DNA of 64,000 nt from Acidobacteriota bacterium (GCA_003223025.1 QHXR01000006.1:290681-354680); one strand, 5' to 3'. Positions 11,253-20,623 are shown, counted from the stretch's first letter. Notes: a model not told the origin generated them from the letters alone. Program-made: numbers and translations.

Positions 11253-11999
11253 TTACTTCTCGTAAAGCAGGTAGCGCGGCGAATTCGGATCGCGGACGAA
11301 TCCCCGACCGATAAGCTTGTTCGCGAACGCGGACTGAAATTCGCCGCGAATACGAAGTTGCTCGGCGAGCGCCGCGGACGGATCCGTATTCATCAGTTCG
11401 CTCCAGTTCGGTGCAACGTCTATCGTCTGCTCCGCTTCCGTCGAGTCGATAACCGAATCGCCATTCGCAAGCGCGACTACCTTCGCACTCTCAAGCTGCC
11501 ACTCTGCAAACAATCGATCGCTTGCCAAACCGATCTTGAATTCCGGAGCAGTTGAATAATCGACGCCGTAAAAATTTTCTTCGTACTCTGTGACGATCGC
11601 ACCGAGCTTCTCCAAATTGAAATACGCGTTGCGCGCCTTCACCGGTTCGAATGTCCACTTGATCGACTTGACGCCGAGTGCCAGAGCACGTTCGCGCTGC
11701 GCCCATTTGAGGCGAGCACCGACGCCCGATCCCTGAAACATCGCCCGGACCGCAGTCATGTGTGAATAGAAAGCCTTCTCGCCGCGAAGAAACGCCGGTA
11801 CACTCAACACGAATCCGACGAGTTCCGAGCCGGCATACGCACCGAGAGTGAAACCGCCCGCGTTCCTCGTGACGACAAAGTGACGTACCGGAGAGATCTC
11901 GATCTCGGGTAGCGCGAAAACTTCACGCTGGAGGGCGACACACGCCGCTAACTCTTCGAGCGTCGTGCATTCGCGAATTTTAATCTCGGCCTTATCCAT
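11253..11999 (-). CDS. GNAT-family N-acetyltransferase
   Basis: A 248-residue acyltransferase-type protein. The acetyl-CoA-binding core is visible around residues 85-115: HMTAVRAMFQGSGVGARLKWAQRERA, where QGSGVG is the pyrophosphate loop (Q/R-x-x-G-x-G/A). It belongs to the long GNAT group with C-terminal extension (like COG3375), with WTFEPVKARNAYFNLEKLGA as a conserved segment. The acceptor substrate is unknown. It is encoded alone between the palindromic element and the divergent DUF4388 gene. Confidence 0.85.
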   Translation of the reverse strand: MDKAEIKIRECTTLEELAACVALQREVFALPEIEISPVRHFVVTRNAGGFTLGAYAGSELVGFVLSVPAFLRGEKAFYSHMTAVRAMFQGSGVGARLKWAQRERALALGVKSIKWTFEPVKARNAYFNLEKLGAIVTEYEENFYGVDYSTAPEFKIGLASDRLFAEWQLESAKVVALANGDSVIDSTEAEQTIDVAPNWSELMNTDPSAALAEQLRIRGEFQSAFANKLIGRGFVRDPNSPRYLLYEK

Positions 12000-12188
12000 T
12001 TATAGAAATTTTTCGAGGTCGGCAGTTCGACGGTAGAATCCCCGCAACACCAGTATTTCAAAAACTTTCGCAGTTTGCTTTCGGGCTGTCAAACGCTTCC
12101 TGTTGCGAAATAAAGTCTTAACTTTAAGAACCCGAATTTGCTATCATCGATGTGGCTGCCAACCCATCCGCTCACAGCCGATCCTCAA

Positions 12189-13754
12189 ATGACCAGTCAG
12201 AATAACCTTGATCTAAAAGGAGATTTCCAGAAGCATCCGTTTGCCGAGCTTTTGGTTGAGATCGTCCATGCCGGCTTAAGCGGGAGTCTCCGACTATCGT
12301 CGGCGAAGCAAAAGTGCGTCATCTACTTCCGCGAGGGAGCCGTCGTATATGGCGTTTCGAATGCTCGTGAGCACCGACTTTTCTCCGTCCTTCTCACTCG
12401 CCACCGGACCGATGAAAAAACGCTAGCGCAGTTTCCGAATCTCGCGAATGATCTCGAACTCGTCGCGGGTCTCGAAGAAAAAGGTGTCCTGACGAAGGCC
12501 CAGCTCGATGAGGTCGTCGCAATCCAGATCGAAGGTATCATCGTCGACGCCTTGACCTGGCCGAACGGCGAATGGGTATTCAGTCCGCTTGCTCGATCGC
12601 GCGAGGACTTTGTCTTCTCGATCGATATTTTCAAGATCCTCATCGACTACGCACGCTGCCTGCCGTCGCAGGAGGTCTACAAACGTGTTCGCAGTGTGGG
12701 CGAAGCTTTCTACCCCGAATCTCGTAGCTCATCAAATGTTCTTCTCCAGGATCACGAGAGGTACGCTCTCGATTGCTTTCGCGGTTCGCAGATGACGATC
12801 GAACAAGTTCTACCTACATGCAGTCTCGGGGAAAATGCGCTGCTCCAGGCGTTGTATGTCCTTTGGCTCGGCGGTGTGTTGGTGCGTCGCGACTGGAACC
12901 CGGCATTTTCGGTGACCAAGATCGGCGAGATCCTTACGGCAAAGATGTCTCTCGTCAAGAGCGCGGAGAGGACAGCGAAGAAGGTTGAGAAGATCGAGGA
13001 AAAGATCGAAGAAGAACCGGCCGAAGTTCAAAAACTGCCGGTGGTTCAGATATCAGTCGAAGACTATCTCGCACGCAGCGAAAGCGCCGAGACGTTATAT
13101 GACGCTCTCGGTGTTGACGCAAAGGCGAATTTGGCCGATCTCAAGAACGCATACTTTTCGTTGGCGAAGATGTTTCACCCCGATCGCTTTCATCGCGAGG
13201 AAGTGACGAAACTGCGGCGGATCCAGGTCGCGTTCACTCAGATCGCGCATGCTTACGATACTCTAAAGAGCCCGGAGTCGCGCGAGAACTACGACTTCAA
13301 GGTTCAGAAGCAGCTCAGGTACCGTGAGAAGGTCCGGGCCACTCAACAGACTGAGTCGGTCTCACCGCAGGACCGGACCGCCGAACACGGACTCGAAAGT
13401 TTCGAGAACGCAATGGAATCGCTTAACGATGAGGACTTCACGTCGGCCGCCGCGTATCTCGCCCGATCGGTCCACTACAGCCCGCAAAACGCCCTTTACC
13501 ACGCATATTTCGGCCACGCTCTTTCGTTTCTTGAAAAACAACATCACAAGGCCGAGGCTGCACTCCAAACTGCAGTCAAGCTTGATCCTAAGAATCCAAA
13601 GATCCGGATGATGCTCGTCGAATTCTTCATCGGCATGAAGCTCGCAAAACGAGCGGAAGGCGAGCTAAAGCGCTTCCTCGAAGCCGTACCGGGAAATAAG
13701 GAAGCCGAGAAAAAACTCGCTGAGCTTCAGGCGGTTTCCAGTTCTAGCGTCTAG
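12189..13754 (+). CDS. DUF4388 / J-domain / TPR fusion protein
   Basis: A cytoplasmic protein of about 521 residues from the ATG at 12189; the frame is open to an ATG at 12150 and a TTG at 12138, none with a convincing ribosome site. The first ~130 residues (LKGDFQKHPFAELLVEI, GSLRLSSA) are a DUF4388 (PATAN-like) domain, common in two-component outputs. A lysine/glutamate linker follows, then a DnaJ J-domain near residues 295-370 with the essential HPD (KMFHPDRF), which would stimulate Hsp70. The C-terminus (370-515) has TPR-type helices (ALYHAYFGHALSFLEKQHHKAE). The combination suggests a scaffold linking signalling to DnaK, which is an inference. The end runs into a 7-nt array. Confidence 0.88.
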   Translation: MTSQNNLDLKGDFQKHPFAELLVEIVHAGLSGSLRLSSAKQKCVIYFREGAVVYGVSNAREHRLFSVLLTRHRTDEKTLAQFPNLANDLELVAGLEEKGVLTKAQLDEVVAIQIEGIIVDALTWPNGEWVFSPLARSREDFVFSIDIFKILIDYARCLPSQEVYKRVRSVGEAFYPESRSSSNVLLQDHERYALDCFRGSQMTIEQVLPTCSLGENALLQALYVLWLGGVLVRRDWNPAFSVTKIGEILTAKMSLVKSAERTAKKVEKIEEKIEEEPAEVQKLPVVQISVEDYLARSESAETLYDALGVDAKANLADLKNAYFSLAKMFHPDRFHREEVTKLRRIQVAFTQIAHAYDTLKSPESRENYDFKVQKQLRYREKVRATQQTESVSPQDRTAEHGLESFENAMESLNDEDFTSAAAYLARSVHYSPQNALYHAYFGHALSFLEKQHHKAEAALQTAVKLDPKNPKIRMMLVEFFIGMKLAKRAEGELKRFLEAVPGNKEAEKKLAELQAVSSSSV

Positions 13755-13900
13755 GTTCTAGTTTCTGGTTCCTGGTTCCTAGTTTCTAGTTTCTAGTCTC
13801 CGGTTTCTGGTTTTTTAGTTTCTGATTCATGATCGCTTGAGATTCCAGCAAACTAGAAACTAGAAACTAGGAACCAGAAATAGAAGCTAGAACCAGAAAC
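13753..13900. repeat. 7-nt-period array in inverted arms (CTAGTTT family)
   Basis: The left arm (13753-13828) is built of units such as AGTTTCT, GGTTCCT, AGTTTCT. The right arm (13848-13900) is the complement, AAACTAG AAACTAG GAACCAG. The whole would fold into one long hairpin. It overlaps the end of the preceding gene (stop at 13752-13754). Confidence 0.85.
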
Positions 13901-13948
13901 TCGGGCCCGCGCTTGAAAGTTCATCCCGGAAGACTGAAACTATCAGCT

Positions 13949-14584
13949 ATGCAGAGCACGCCCGCGGCCGAGTCGCGTTTTGATGAAAAGCTGCTCGAGC
14001 TTTCGTCCGAGATGGATGAGTTCGAGGGCTACACTCACGCCCATGGATTGCGTATCGCGACGATAGCGGACGCGATCGGAAAGCATTTCAATCTCGCAGC
14101 CCACGATAGATTTTTCATGCAGCAAGCGGCGCTCGTGCACGACATCGGCGAAGTCGTGATGAACCGCGAATACATCAAGGAAAGCCGCGGCTTGACGCCG
14201 GACGAAGTCCTCGACGTCCAGCGTCACCCCGTCATCGGAGAGCAGGAAACGGCCCGACGCGGAATGTCTCGCGGCGTTCAGCTTCTGGTGCGATGGCATC
14301 ACGAATGGTGGAACGGCGGCGGTTATCCGGACGCTCTCGAAGGCGAACAAATTCCGCTCGCGGCACGCATCCTGAGAGTTTCGGACAGTTACGCCGCGTT
14401 GACCGACAATCGCCCGCGTCGTCAGGCGATGAAAGATCAGGAAGCAAAGCAATACATGACCGAATGGACGGGGCTCGAATTCGACCCGCAGGTCGTGAAG
14501 GCCTTTCTCGCATTGGACGCCGACACGTACGTGACGCCGGCGGCTTCGGAATCCGATTCGGTGCCTAAATTCAGGTTTTCATAA
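13949..14584 (+). CDS. HD-GYP-like phosphohydrolase
   Basis: About 211 residues from ATG 13949; an in-frame TTG at 13913 would add 12. The metal-dependent HD motif is in AALVHDIGEV, and the GYP-type region reads WHHEWWNGGGYPDAL followed by IPLAARILRVSDSYAALT, the signature of HD-GYP c-di-GMP phosphodiesterases. The domain is free-standing, with no receiver or sensor attached. Probable role: degrading cyclic di-GMP or another nucleotide. The next gene begins 15 bases after the stop, so both may be cotranscribed. Confidence 0.9.
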   Translation: MQSTPAAESRFDEKLLELSSEMDEFEGYTHAHGLRIATIADAIGKHFNLAAHDRFFMQQAALVHDIGEVVMNREYIKESRGLTPDEVLDVQRHPVIGEQETARRGMSRGVQLLVRWHHEWWNGGGYPDALEGEQIPLAARILRVSDSYAALTDNRPRRQAMKDQEAKQYMTEWTGLEFDPQVVKAFLALDADTYVTPAASESDSVPKFRFS

Positions 14585-14599
14585 GTATCGACACGAACG

Positions 14600-15532
14600 A
14601 TGACACACGCACCAAAAGCAACACCCGCGAGCTGGCTGGCATTTGAGCTGAATATTCTGCGCCGGATCGACTTTAGATCGATCGCGATGCCGTTTACGAG
14701 CGAGCCGACTCTCGGCACATACCTCAAGCGTCGTGACGTCCGTGTTCTTGCAAACGACCTCTTGCAGTCGTCGTGGACGAAAGCGGTGGCGTCCATCCAA
14801 AACAACAGCGAGCGGCTGTCGGACGAGGACGTCAACAACGTGCTCGAGGACGTCTACATTCCGCGTCACAAACTCTATAATCCGGCGCTGCGAAATTGGT
14901 TCAATGAGACTGACTCGTGGTGGTTCGATAACATCCGCCAAAATCTTGATCGATTGCAGTCGCCGTTCGCGTTTGCTGTTGGAGCAAGTATAGCGATGGC
15001 CGTCGGCGATTATGTAAAGTCGTTCTCAGCCGACACGCTTGAGCTTCGTCAGCCCCTTTCTACGGTCTATCGCCGTTTATGGACGATCCTCCCCGAGCCG
15101 ATAAATAACGGACAGAACAACTCGTGTCAAAACAAGAGCCCCAACGAATTCATCGCCGAGAGCTTCACTGATCTCATGTTCCTTCGCCTGCCGGCGTCGG
15201 GAGCGGGAACGATGCGCGGATTTTCGGACAAGGTGCTTTGGCGGGAAGAATGGCTGAGGGGCGGCGACGATTTTTGGACTGATGTCGAAACGACCCGTAA
15301 CGGAAAACTCGGGATGCCGGTCGAAACGAAGTCGCAGTATCTGCGATTGCTAGAAGAGACTCTGCGCACCGCATCGCACATAAAACACTGGGCGATCTCT
15401 CATGTCGAGAGTGGGTTTATCTCGACTCAGGACCTGGTCGAAGTCATCGGAAAGATCCGCCGGGTCGATACGATATTTACAAAAGACTTCTCGGAACTGA
15501 CTGGCACAAAAGCGGTCATCATCACGGCTTAG
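14600..15532 (+). CDS. Degenerate D12-type DNA methylase-like protein
   Basis: A 310-residue protein that I relate only tentatively to D12-class adenine methylases (Dam/DpnM type). The similarity is in the region after residue 20: MPFTSEPTLGTYLKRR..VLANDLLQSSW recalls the 'PF-x-G-x-G-S ... NDxN' pattern, and NPALRNWFNETDSWWFDNIRQ recalls the 'YFTxENxxxIDAIR' segment. The SAM-binding FxGxG and catalytic DPPY are not found. It is therefore either a dead relative or a different family. It overlaps the convergent gene by four bases. Function unknown. Confidence 0.55.
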   Translation: MTHAPKATPASWLAFELNILRRIDFRSIAMPFTSEPTLGTYLKRRDVRVLANDLLQSSWTKAVASIQNNSERLSDEDVNNVLEDVYIPRHKLYNPALRNWFNETDSWWFDNIRQNLDRLQSPFAFAVGASIAMAVGDYVKSFSADTLELRQPLSTVYRRLWTILPEPINNGQNNSCQNKSPNEFIAESFTDLMFLRLPASGAGTMRGFSDKVLWREEWLRGGDDFWTDVETTRNGKLGMPVETKSQYLRLLEETLRTASHIKHWAISHVESGFISTQDLVEVIGKIRRVDTIFTKDFSELTGTKAVIITA

Positions 15533-16254
15533 AAGTTGTAGCTCATCTGCGCGACAAAGTAGTGGTTCCCGCGCTTCGCGTTATTGTTCCCGATCGAATA
15601 TGCCCAGAGCGTCGACACTTTCGAGCGAGGCTTGTAGACCAGGCCCGACGTCAGGAAACCGAACGCGTGACGTCCGTTGATCCAGTCCGCCGCAAAACCG
15701 ATTTTTTTATTGATCGTGTATTCGAATCCGAACAGCCCGCCGCCGCGAGTCGCGTGTTGAGCAAAAACGTTTCTCGTCGAGAGGTATGCTCCGCCCGTGA
15801 AGCGTGCTTTGCCGATTGATTTGCTTACGCCTACGTAGCTCGTACTGCCCGCCTTATAAGCCCGGTGCTTTATCGGAATATAGAAATTCGTGCCGACATA
15901 AAATGCGAAATCTCGTTTCTCGTAGAATTTCCACTTGATTCCGGTACCCAGTGTCGGAGCATCGACTCCGGGTTGAATGTTACCGGTTAAGGCAAATCCG
16001 ATCTCGACATTCTTACCGAGGCCGACGATAAGCCGCGGAACAAAACTCGAAAACTTTCGCAGCGTCGGTTCATCGTTTACCTTGAACGCCGCGGCAAACT
16101 CGACGGACACCTTACCTTGATCGAGAACGTCGGACGAAGGAATAGCAAAGATCGTCTGCTGCGCGGTCGATCTCGCCACCAGGAAAAAAATGGCAACGGG
16201 AAAAAAGATCAGTAGTTTCGTTTGCTTCGCTCTCACGCGCTTACTGTACTCCAA
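15529..16254 (-). CDS. Probable outer-membrane beta-barrel protein
   Basis: About 235-241 residues. The N-terminus is a signal peptide (LLIFFPVAIFFLVARSTAQQ). The start is TTG at 16254 or, more likely, GTG at 16236. The mature part is a series of alternating amphipathic beta strands (FVPRLIVGLGKNVEIGFALT, FAFYVGTNFYIPIKHRAYK, WAYSIGNNNAKRGNHYFVAQMS) ending in the aromatic terminal residue YNF typical of BamA substrates. No specific transport family is recognised. It is the last gene of the string following the KimA-like permease. Confidence 0.8.
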   Translation of the reverse strand: MEYSKRVRAKQTKLLIFFPVAIFFLVARSTAQQTIFAIPSSDVLDQGKVSVEFAAAFKVNDEPTLRKFSSFVPRLIVGLGKNVEIGFALTGNIQPGVDAPTLGTGIKWKFYEKRDFAFYVGTNFYIPIKHRAYKAGSTSYVGVSKSIGKARFTGGAYLSTRNVFAQHATRGGGLFGFEYTINKKIGFAADWINGRHAFGFLTSGLVYKPRSKVSTLWAYSIGNNNAKRGNHYFVAQMSYNF

Positions 16255-16286
16255 TCCGCATTTACCGAGTTACAAATACCGGTCGC

Positions 16287-18332
16287 TCAGCTTCGCAGAT
16301 GGTAAGGAACATTCGTCACAATGACTCCTTCCTTGAACAGCAGCGAGCCTTTGAGGAGCAACGAACTTTGATTGTGCAGCAAGTGTTGCCACCATTTTCG
16401 CGGAACGAATTCGGGAAGCACGACGGTCACGAGATCGTTCTCAGGAACCCTAATAGCGCGATCAATATAGCGTAGCAGCGGACGTGTCAGCTCGCGATAC
16501 GGTGACGGAAGTATGACGAGCGGCACATCGAGATCGAGCTTCGACCAACGTTCCCGTATCTTCTGCGTGGCGTCTTCATCAAAATCGACGTACACCGCCG
16601 TGACGTTCTCGGATGAGATCGATCGGGCATAACGAAGAGCGTGCAACACGCCGCGATGAATTCCTGAGATCGGGACGATGACGGTGTGCTTGATAGTTCC
16701 CGGTCCAGTTTCGAGCGTGTCGGTTGAAAGCTCGCGTGCGACCGCGACATAGTGGCGGTGAATCGCGAGAAACATGAAAACCAGAAGTGGGATCGCAACC
16801 ACGACCAACCAAGCTCCGTGAGTAAACTTACTCGCAATAAAAACTATCAGCACGACAAAAGTGACCACGGCTCCGATCAGATTTATCGGGAGAGACTTTC
16901 GCCAGTTACCGCGATCGGTGACTTTGTCCGTGACAAACCTCGACGTCTGGCTCTGCTCGATCGCGAGATACGCGTCCGGGACCGCAGTCTCCGACTCGAC
17001 CTGGCTCTCGTGAATCGCGTCGTCACTTAGCTCATGCCGCCGCACGCGGATCCAATGCACGACCATTCCGGCTTGTGACAAAGTGAAAGACAGGAAAACA
17101 CCGATCGCATAAAGCGGGATGAGCCGACTGGTGTCGCCCGCGAACGCGACGACGAGAACCGATGAAAGTATTCCGAGGATGATGATGCCGTTCGAGAAGA
17201 CAAGCTTGTCGCCGCGGTTCGCAAACTGCCGCGGCAGAAATCGGTCCCGTGCGAGCAAGCTCGATAGACGAGGAAAATCTGCAAACGCAGTGTTCGCTGC
17301 GAGGATAAGTATCGCAGCAGTCGCGGCTTGTACGACGAAATAGAACCATGCCATCGGTCCGGTAAAAATATGCCGGGCGAATTGCGAGATCACCGTCTCG
17401 TCCGCGTGCGGATGAACTCCAAAAAGAAATGCGAGAGCGCTCGTTCCGAGAAACATCGTCCCCAACAATACGGCCATGATGACCAAGGTCCGAGAAGCAT
17501 TCCGCGACTCCGGCTGCTCGAACGCCTGCACGCCATTCGAGATCGCTTCGACTCCGGTGAGCGCCGAGCACCCGTTCGAAAATGCTCCGAGCAAAAGAAA
17601 AACCGTGAGCGCCTGAGGGACGTATCCTTCGGCCAGCTTCACTTCTTCTGTCAATACCGGCGTCACGGCTCCGCCATAGATCAGGTAATAAACCAGACCG
17701 TAGCCGATCATGAACAGAAACGAGACAAGAAAAACGTATGTCGGAGCAGCGAAAAACGCGCCCGACTCTTTCACTCCGCGCAGATTCGCGATCGCGATCA
17801 ATGCGATGAACGAAACGCCGATAAGAACTTTGTGATCGGTTATCCAAGCCAGTTGAGTTCCCTGTGCGGCCGAGGTGATCGCCGCGACGCCGGCCGCGAT
17901 CGATACCGAAACTGTCAGCACGTAATCGATCAACAGCGAGGCTCCGGCGACGAGTCCGGCCGCGGTTCCGAGGTTCTCCTTCGCTACGATATACGCACCG
18001 CCACCCGTCGGATATGCGTGGATGGTCTGACGATAGCTGAGCGTGACGATCAACAAGAGGATCGCGATCCCGAGCGAGACCGGAATTAGGTACTCGAACG
18101 CTCCGGCGTTCCCGAACGCTACGGCGACGGCGAGCACGAGTAATATTTCCTCCGTCGCATAGGCCGTCGATGAAAGAGCGTCGGAAGAGAAGACCGCGAG
18201 CGCGACTTTCTTCGACAACCTCTCGTGAGCCGCCTGTTCGCTTCGAAGCGCCTTACCAATTAAAAATCGTTTGAGCCCGCCAAAAAAATTAATCGCCGGT
18301 TTCAAACCGGCAATCGATGATGAATGTTGCAT
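16287..18332 (-). CDS. APC-superfamily permease, KimA/YdaO-like (potassium uptake candidate)
   Basis: A 681-residue inner-membrane transporter with about 12 transmembrane segments and a soluble C-terminal domain (from ~residue 520). The signature SSDALSSTAYATEEIL near residue 50 and YPTGGGAYIVAKENLG near 110 match the KimA/YdaO group of the APC superfamily, whose Bacillus member is a high-affinity, c-di-AMP-inhibited K+ symporter. The C-terminal part (HTVIVPISGIHRGVLHALRYARS) resembles a universal-stress fold. It lies downstream of KdpD/KdpE-like genes, which strengthens the K+ reading. Alternative: an amino-acid permease. Confidence 0.85.
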   Translation of the reverse strand: MQHSSSIAGLKPAINFFGGLKRFLIGKALRSEQAAHERLSKKVALAVFSSDALSSTAYATEEILLVLAVAVAFGNAGAFEYLIPVSLGIAILLLIVTLSYRQTIHAYPTGGGAYIVAKENLGTAAGLVAGASLLIDYVLTVSVSIAAGVAAITSAAQGTQLAWITDHKVLIGVSFIALIAIANLRGVKESGAFFAAPTYVFLVSFLFMIGYGLVYYLIYGGAVTPVLTEEVKLAEGYVPQALTVFLLLGAFSNGCSALTGVEAISNGVQAFEQPESRNASRTLVIMAVLLGTMFLGTSALAFLFGVHPHADETVISQFARHIFTGPMAWFYFVVQAATAAILILAANTAFADFPRLSSLLARDRFLPRQFANRGDKLVFSNGIIILGILSSVLVVAFAGDTSRLIPLYAIGVFLSFTLSQAGMVVHWIRVRRHELSDDAIHESQVESETAVPDAYLAIEQSQTSRFVTDKVTDRGNWRKSLPINLIGAVVTFVVLIVFIASKFTHGAWLVVVAIPLLVFMFLAIHRHYVAVARELSTDTLETGPGTIKHTVIVPISGIHRGVLHALRYARSISSENVTAVYVDFDEDATQKIRERWSKLDLDVPLVILPSPYRELTRPLLRYIDRAIRVPENDLVTVVLPEFVPRKWWQHLLHNQSSLLLKGSLLFKEGVIVTNVPYHLRS

Positions 18333-18352
18333 GTATGGTTGTCACCGTTCCA

Positions 18353-18664
18353 TCAAACGAGGCCTTTGCGCCGGCTATTTTCGATCCGCTCTTCTTTCTC
18401 TGCGGCGTCTCTTCGATCCATGCAATGCGCTCCGAGGAACATGAGAATGAAGGCGAAGAAGAGGAGTCCGACCGACGAATATGCAAGAAACCGCGAGGCC
18501 GACATCAACCCGAACCCGGTTAGAGCGGAAACGCCGAGGCCACTGACGAAGAAGAATGCGCTTCCGACGAAACAAGGAAAAATCGCCGCCGACCAAAAGG
18601 CACGGCGAGCGGATGTCACTTCTTGCTCTGCACGGAGATCTCTTACTAAAAGGATTTCGTTCAT
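18353..18664 (-). CDS. Small two-pass membrane protein
   Basis: A 103-residue protein: a charged N-terminus (NEILLVRDLRAEQEV), two hydrophobic helices (AAIFPCFVGSAFFFVSGLG and FLAYSSVGLLFFAFILMFLG) and a basic/acidic tail. It lies 20 bases upstream of the permease and 90 bases downstream of the KdpE-like regulator, all in the same direction. It may be an accessory subunit of the permease. No family recognised. Confidence 0.7.
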   Translation of the reverse strand: MNEILLVRDLRAEQEVTSARRAFWSAAIFPCFVGSAFFFVSGLGVSALTGFGLMSASRFLAYSSVGLLFFAFILMFLGAHCMDRRDAAEKEERIENSRRKGLV

Positions 18665-18754
18665 AACTTCTCAGCGGCAAACCTGCCCGCTAGAGAAGAT
18701 TACGAACACCGACGTAAAGGCCGGGTAAAGGGGAAATAAAAGTTTTATAAAGAT

Positions 18755-19441
18755 TTACGGAAGAGATGCGAGGCGATATCCGACCCATGGTTCGGTAAGA
18801 ATGTATCGAGGTTTCGATGGATCGGGCTCGATCTTTTTTCGGAGGTTGCCGACAAAAACGCGGAGGTATTCGGTCTGTTCGGTATATTCGCCACCCCAGA
18901 CTTTTCCGAGAAGCGCATGATGAGTCAGCACGCGATCGTGGTTCGTGATCATGTGGGCGAGCAGTTCGAACTCTTTCGGTGTCAGATGGATCGCGGATTC
19001 TTGAACGTAGATCTGATGAGCTTCAAGATCGATACGAAAATCGCCTGCCTCGAATGATTTTGAAGGTTTTGTTTCGGGGCTTCGTCTCAGCGCAACGCGG
19101 ACTCTCGCGAGCAGCTCGTCCATCCCGAACGGTTTTGTGATGTAGTCGTCAGCACCTGCGTCGAGTGCTTCGACCTTTATTTTCTCTTCGCCGCGAACGG
19201 ACAGCACAATGATCGGCACGGATGATGTCTTGCGGATCTCGCGACAGACCTCGATACCACCTACTTCCGGCATCGAGAGATCCGTGATAACAAGATCGGG
19301 ATCAAAGTCGTGAAAGAGATCGATACCGGCGCCGCCGTCCGACGCGGTGCGAACATCATAACGATGCGCACCGAGACTGCGTTTCAGAACACGCGTGATC
19401 TGAAATTCATCGTCAATCACGATGATTCGTTTCGTCGTCAT
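18755..19441 (-). CDS. kdpE: KdpE-type response regulator
   Basis: A 228-residue OmpR/PhoB-family regulator from ATG 19441; upstream codons to 19534 belong to the kinase region. The receiver domain (1-120) has the acidic pair IDDE, the phospho-acceptor Asp in DLVITDLSMP and the conserved Lys in YITKPFG. The winged-helix domain (130-225) has LTPKEFELLAHM and FVGNLRKKIEPDPSKPRYI, typical of KdpE. It overlaps the kinase stop by ATGA. It is expected to activate K+ uptake genes. Confidence 0.93.
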   Translation of the reverse strand: MTTKRIIVIDDEFQITRVLKRSLGAHRYDVRTASDGGAGIDLFHDFDPDLVITDLSMPEVGGIEVCREIRKTSSVPIIVLSVRGEEKIKVEALDAGADDYITKPFGMDELLARVRVALRRSPETKPSKSFEAGDFRIDLEAHQIYVQESAIHLTPKEFELLAHMITNHDRVLTHHALLGKVWGGEYTEQTEYLRVFVGNLRKKIEPDPSKPRYILTEPWVGYRLASLP

Positions 19442-20607
19442 GCTGAATGAGCGGCACGCTCGATACGCGAAGACTCCATCGGAAGCTCGCACACAACGCG
19501 TGTGACAAAATCGCGACTTCCGTCTTCGATCCATATTCGCCCGCCCTGCGATTCGATGATCCCGCGAGCGATCGTTAATCCAAGACCGAGACCGCTTTCC
19601 GGCGACTGGATATCCTGATCGCCGAGCCGCGTGAATTTATCGAACACCTTATCACGATCCACGTTCGGGATTCCCTGCCCTTGATCCTCGACAATGATGC
19701 GGAGTTTCGCAGAAGAAGTCGGATAAACGGCGAGGCGGATGCGCGAGCCCGGCGGAGAATATTTCGCCGCATTATCGAGGAGCGTAAAGATCGTCTGAGA
19801 GATCGACGCCGGATCGACGGTCAGCGGTGGAAGCTCGTCCGGCGTTTCGATCTCAAGCCGATGCTCCGAAAGCTGCGCTCTCGCACGTTCCACCGCGTTG
19901 GCGATAATTTCGTCGACCGACGAGACTGACCTATGCAGATCGACGGCTCCGGCTTCGACTTTCGCGATGCCGACCATGCCCTCGATAAAATCATTCAACC
20001 GGTCCGTCTCTTCGTTGATAATCTCGAGAAATTCTCTTCGCGACGCTTTATCGAGCGACGTCTCGGGAGTTTCGCTCAGGAGAGTCGTGACGGATGCTTT
20101 GATCGAAGTCAGCGGCGTCCGGAGATCGTGGGTCACGGCGTCGAGCAGAGCGGATTTTAATTTCTCGCTGCGTCGCAATGCTTCGGCCTCGCTCGCTTGC
20201 TCGAACGCTCCTTTCAGTTCTTCATAAAGACTTTCGATCTTCGTCTGCCGTGTCTCCGATTCCTCGGCGCGTCGGCGCGCATAGCCCGATAATTGTCCCG
20301 CGATGACGGCAGTGATGATGAATGCACCGAATGTCACCCAGTTCCCGGGGTCCGATATTGTCAGCGTGTAATAGGGCGGAAGGAAAAAGAAATTGAAGCT
20401 CACAATTCCGGCGATCGCGGCGGTCAATCCCGCGCGGCTGCCAAAGAGCGTCGAAGAAAAGAGAACGACCAGCAGAAGTGTCAGAGCGACTTCCGTGGCA
20501 TTTACGAATTCCCGGAACGGAAGCAGTACGAGATTTGTCGCCGCCACCGCCGCGAGTGCGATCAATGCAGCGCCCGGTTTTCCGATCTTTGAGAAGTATG
20601 ACTTCAT
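19438..20607 (-). CDS. KdpD-like sensor histidine kinase without the N-terminal KdpD domain
   Basis: About 389 residues from ATG 20607. It has four hydrophobic segments (DUF4118-like, ~15-110; FFFLPPYYTLTISDP is the KdpD signature), then a coiled linker and a HisKA/HATPase module: H box AVTHDLRTPLTSIKA, N box LLDNAAKYSPPG, G1 EDQGQGIP, G2 GLGLGLTIARG. KdpD of E. coli is ~890 residues with a cytosolic Usp-like N-terminal part; here that part is missing, so only the membrane sensor and kinase remain. It sits 16 bases after the MFS gene and overlaps the KdpE-type regulator. Confidence 0.92.
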   Translation of the reverse strand: MKSYFSKIGKPGAALIALAAVAATNLVLLPFREFVNATEVALTLLLVVLFSSTLFGSRAGLTAAIAGIVSFNFFFLPPYYTLTISDPGNWVTFGAFIITAVIAGQLSGYARRRAEESETRQTKIESLYEELKGAFEQASEAEALRRSEKLKSALLDAVTHDLRTPLTSIKASVTTLLSETPETSLDKASRREFLEIINEETDRLNDFIEGMVGIAKVEAGAVDLHRSVSSVDEIIANAVERARAQLSEHRLEIETPDELPPLTVDPASISQTIFTLLDNAAKYSPPGSRIRLAVYPTSSAKLRIIVEDQGQGIPNVDRDKVFDKFTRLGDQDIQSPESGLGLGLTIARGIIESQGGRIWIEDGSRDFVTRVVCELPMESSRIERAAHSA

Positions 20608-20623
20608 CTTTTTCAAGTCCGAC

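Noticed and set aside
13753-13900. Possible CRISPR-like array
   Set aside because: The repeats are 7 bases long with no spacers; they form a hairpin instead.
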